Source: CBDFNC01 sp965249895 (lineage in GTDB: Bacteria; Pseudomonadota; Gammaproteobacteria; Enterobacterales; CBDFNC01). Taken from it: a stretch of DNA of 64,000 nucleotides. Position 1 is the first letter of the stretch, and every line of letters starts with the position of its first letter. The stretch is from positions 186,001 to 250,000 of the forward strand of contig CBDFNC010000003.1 of the NCBI GenBank assembly GCA_965249895.1, in the 5' to 3' direction. Positions 62,826 to 64,000 of the stretch are shown piece by piece. The notes under the pieces are model-generated. The model was not told the origin of the DNA, ran no database searches, and saw only the letters and a program-made list of their open reading frames with translations. The position numbers and the translations under genes are program-made.

Positions 62826-64000
62826 ATGCTTAGTCAGCAGCTTTGGCAGCCGGAAAAAGATCAAATCGACAACAGCTTGCTTTATCACTTTATTTCCAAA
62901 ATTAACCTGAAGTACCAACTGAATCTCACCGATTACCAGGATATTTACCTGTGGTCGGTAGAGAATAATCGAGCATTTTGGCCCGAATTATGGGATTTCT
63001 GTTTGGTGATCGGTCAGCAAGGTGACACCGTCCTATCGAACCCAGAAAATATTCAGCATAGTATCTGGTTCGAGAATGGCAGCCTAAATTTCGCAGAAAA
63101 CCTGTTACAAAGAAAGGATGGCCATACAGCCATTATCTGGCAAATAGAGGATAAGCTCTCCGGCAGCTTTAGTTATAAAGCGCTTTACCTGGCGGTAGCC
63201 AGGCTGGCTCATTACTTAAGAATATCGGGAGTAAACAAAGGCGACAGAGTAGCCGGCTACTTGCCCAATATCCCCGAAGCTATCATAGCTATGCTGGCCA
63301 CCACTTCTATCGGCGCCATATGGAGCTCTACCAGTCCGGATTTTGGTGCTGAAAGCGTAATTGAACGATTCGGACAAATAAAACCCAAAGTGCTTATTAC
63401 AGCCACAGCCTACAGTTTTAAAGGCAAGGTTATCGACTACCAAGACAAAAGCCTGGCCGTGATCAGGGCCATTGTCAGTATAGAAACCACCATTCAGGTC
63501 GCACTGCTGGAAAAAACACCTCGCTTCGGCGAAGACTGGAGCCAGATCCAGGGTCAGACTCAGGTCAAAACCATTACTTTTGAGCAGGTTCCTTTTAACC
63601 ACCCCCTTTATATACTCTATTCCTCAGGCACCACCGGAAAGCCCAAATGCATAATACATTGCACCGGAGGTATACTGCTTCAGCACCTCAAAGAACACAG
63701 GTTACATTGCGATATCCACCCAGGTGATAGGGTCTTTTATTTCACAACTTGTGGCTGGATGATGTGGAACTGGCTGGTTAGCGCATTGGCGTCCCACGCC
63801 AGCATAATGCTATTTGATGGCAATCCATTTTATCCGGATAAATATGTGCTTTGGCGATACGCACAAGAACAAAACTGTACGTTATTTGGAACATCTGCTA
63901 AGTACTTGGAAACCCTGAATAAACAAAAAGCCAGACCGATTAACCACTATCCACTTCCATCCCTACGTTGTATTTGCTCTACCGGCTCAGTGCTGGAGCC
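62826..64000 (+). CDS. aacS: Acetoacetyl-CoA synthetase (5' part, runs off the window)
   Basis: The open frame from ATG 62826 (GGAG 6-9 bases upstream) continues without a stop to the window end, about 391 residues of a protein usually near 650. It belongs to the ANL superfamily: an N-terminal LTDYQDIYLWSVENNRAFWP, WFENGSLNFAENLL, RVAGYLPNIPEAIIAMLATT, SIGAIWSSTSPDFGAE, the AMP-binding loop YSSGTTGKPKCIIH (residues about 265-278), and GWMMWNWLVSALA. This set, with the acetoacetate-specific 'W-S-S-x-S-P-D-F-G', identifies acetoacetate-CoA ligase. It activates acetoacetate to acetoacetyl-CoA for ketone-body or polyhydroxybutyrate use in the cytoplasm. Confidence 0.92.
   Translation, partial: MLSQQLWQPEKDQIDNSLLYHFISKINLKYQLNLTDYQDIYLWSVENNRAFWPELWDFCLVIGQQGDTVLSNPENIQHSIWFENGSLNFAENLLQRKDGHTAIIWQIEDKLSGSFSYKALYLAVARLAHYLRISGVNKGDRVAGYLPNIPEAIIAMLATTSIGAIWSSTSPDFGAESVIERFGQIKPKVLITATAYSFKGKVIDYQDKSLAVIRAIVSIETTIQVALLEKTPRFGEDWSQIQGQTQVKTITFEQVPFNHPLYILYSSGTTGKPKCIIHCTGGILLQHLKEHRLHCDIHPGDRVFYFTTCGWMMWNWLVSALASHASIMLFDGNPFYPDKYVLWRYAQEQNCTLFGTSAKYLETLNKQKARPINHYPLPSLRCICSTGSVLE

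Overview
The window looks like chromosomal DNA of a gammaproteobacterium of the Alteromonadales type. The evidence is two gammaproteobacterial-type rRNA operons, the gene order pepQ-yigZ-trkH-hemG beside an rrn operon (the order known from E. coli), lineage-typical families (DUF3802, DUF3334, UPF0149, HopJ-like, DUF2339), two methyl-accepting chemotaxis proteins and a Lpp/L,D-transpeptidase pair. The genus assignment is inference; I could not compare the 16S with a database.

Region by region. 1-6.4 kb: end of a glycosyltransferase-like gene, a CPBP membrane protease, a thioesterase, then a mirror-image block in which a MocR regulator and a LysR regulator each face an EamA exporter, with the two exporters ending on a shared terminator. 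6.4-8.5 kb: a secreted zinc metalloprotease preceded by a separate membrane-anchored gene that resembles a protease pro-region. 8.9-9.8 kb: a heavily deleted 2',3'-cyclic-nucleotide phosphodiesterase pseudogene. 10-18 kb: Crp/Fnr regulator, SDR, large DUF2339 membrane protein, UPF0149, lipoprotein, chemoreceptor. 19.2-20.8 kb: an ISNCY-like insertion sequence bordered by a 10-bp direct repeat. 21-24.4 kb: lipoprotein, methyltransferase, a solute-binding-protein relic and rluF. 24.6-28.9 kb: chemoreceptor followed by two orphan periplasmic binding proteins. 29-36 kb: deaD, a hypothetical gene, DUF1223, a LapG protease coupled to an unusually short LapD-like protein, small conserved genes, lpp and an L,D-transpeptidase.

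36.1-50 kb: two rRNA operons in tandem, both on the minus strand, with different tRNA spacers. The first has Ile and Ala plus a degenerate extra tRNA-Ile; the second has Glu. They flank a broken GAF/histidine-kinase gene. 50-56 kb: an L-lactate permease with one frameshift, then hemG, trkH, yigZ and pepQ. 56-64 kb: HIT-like protein, DUF3334, ProX-type deacylase, ArgO-type exporter, an intact and a broken GNAT gene, a HopJ-like gene, an ADH/LysR deletion scar, an unknown gene, and the start of an acetoacetyl-CoA synthetase that runs off the window. Two copies of a small element with inverted ends (MITE-like) lie at 56.5 and 61.8 kb.

Two themes run through the window. One is sensing and attachment (chemoreceptors, binding proteins, LapG/LapD, secreted protease). 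The other is gene decay: at least seven broken genes, several with internal deletions rather than single-base shifts. The most unusual items are the degenerate tRNA-Ile in the rRNA spacer, the shortened LapD-like protein, the split protease pro-region and the binding-protein pair next to a chemoreceptor. I found no CRISPR array, prophage or recognisable defence system.
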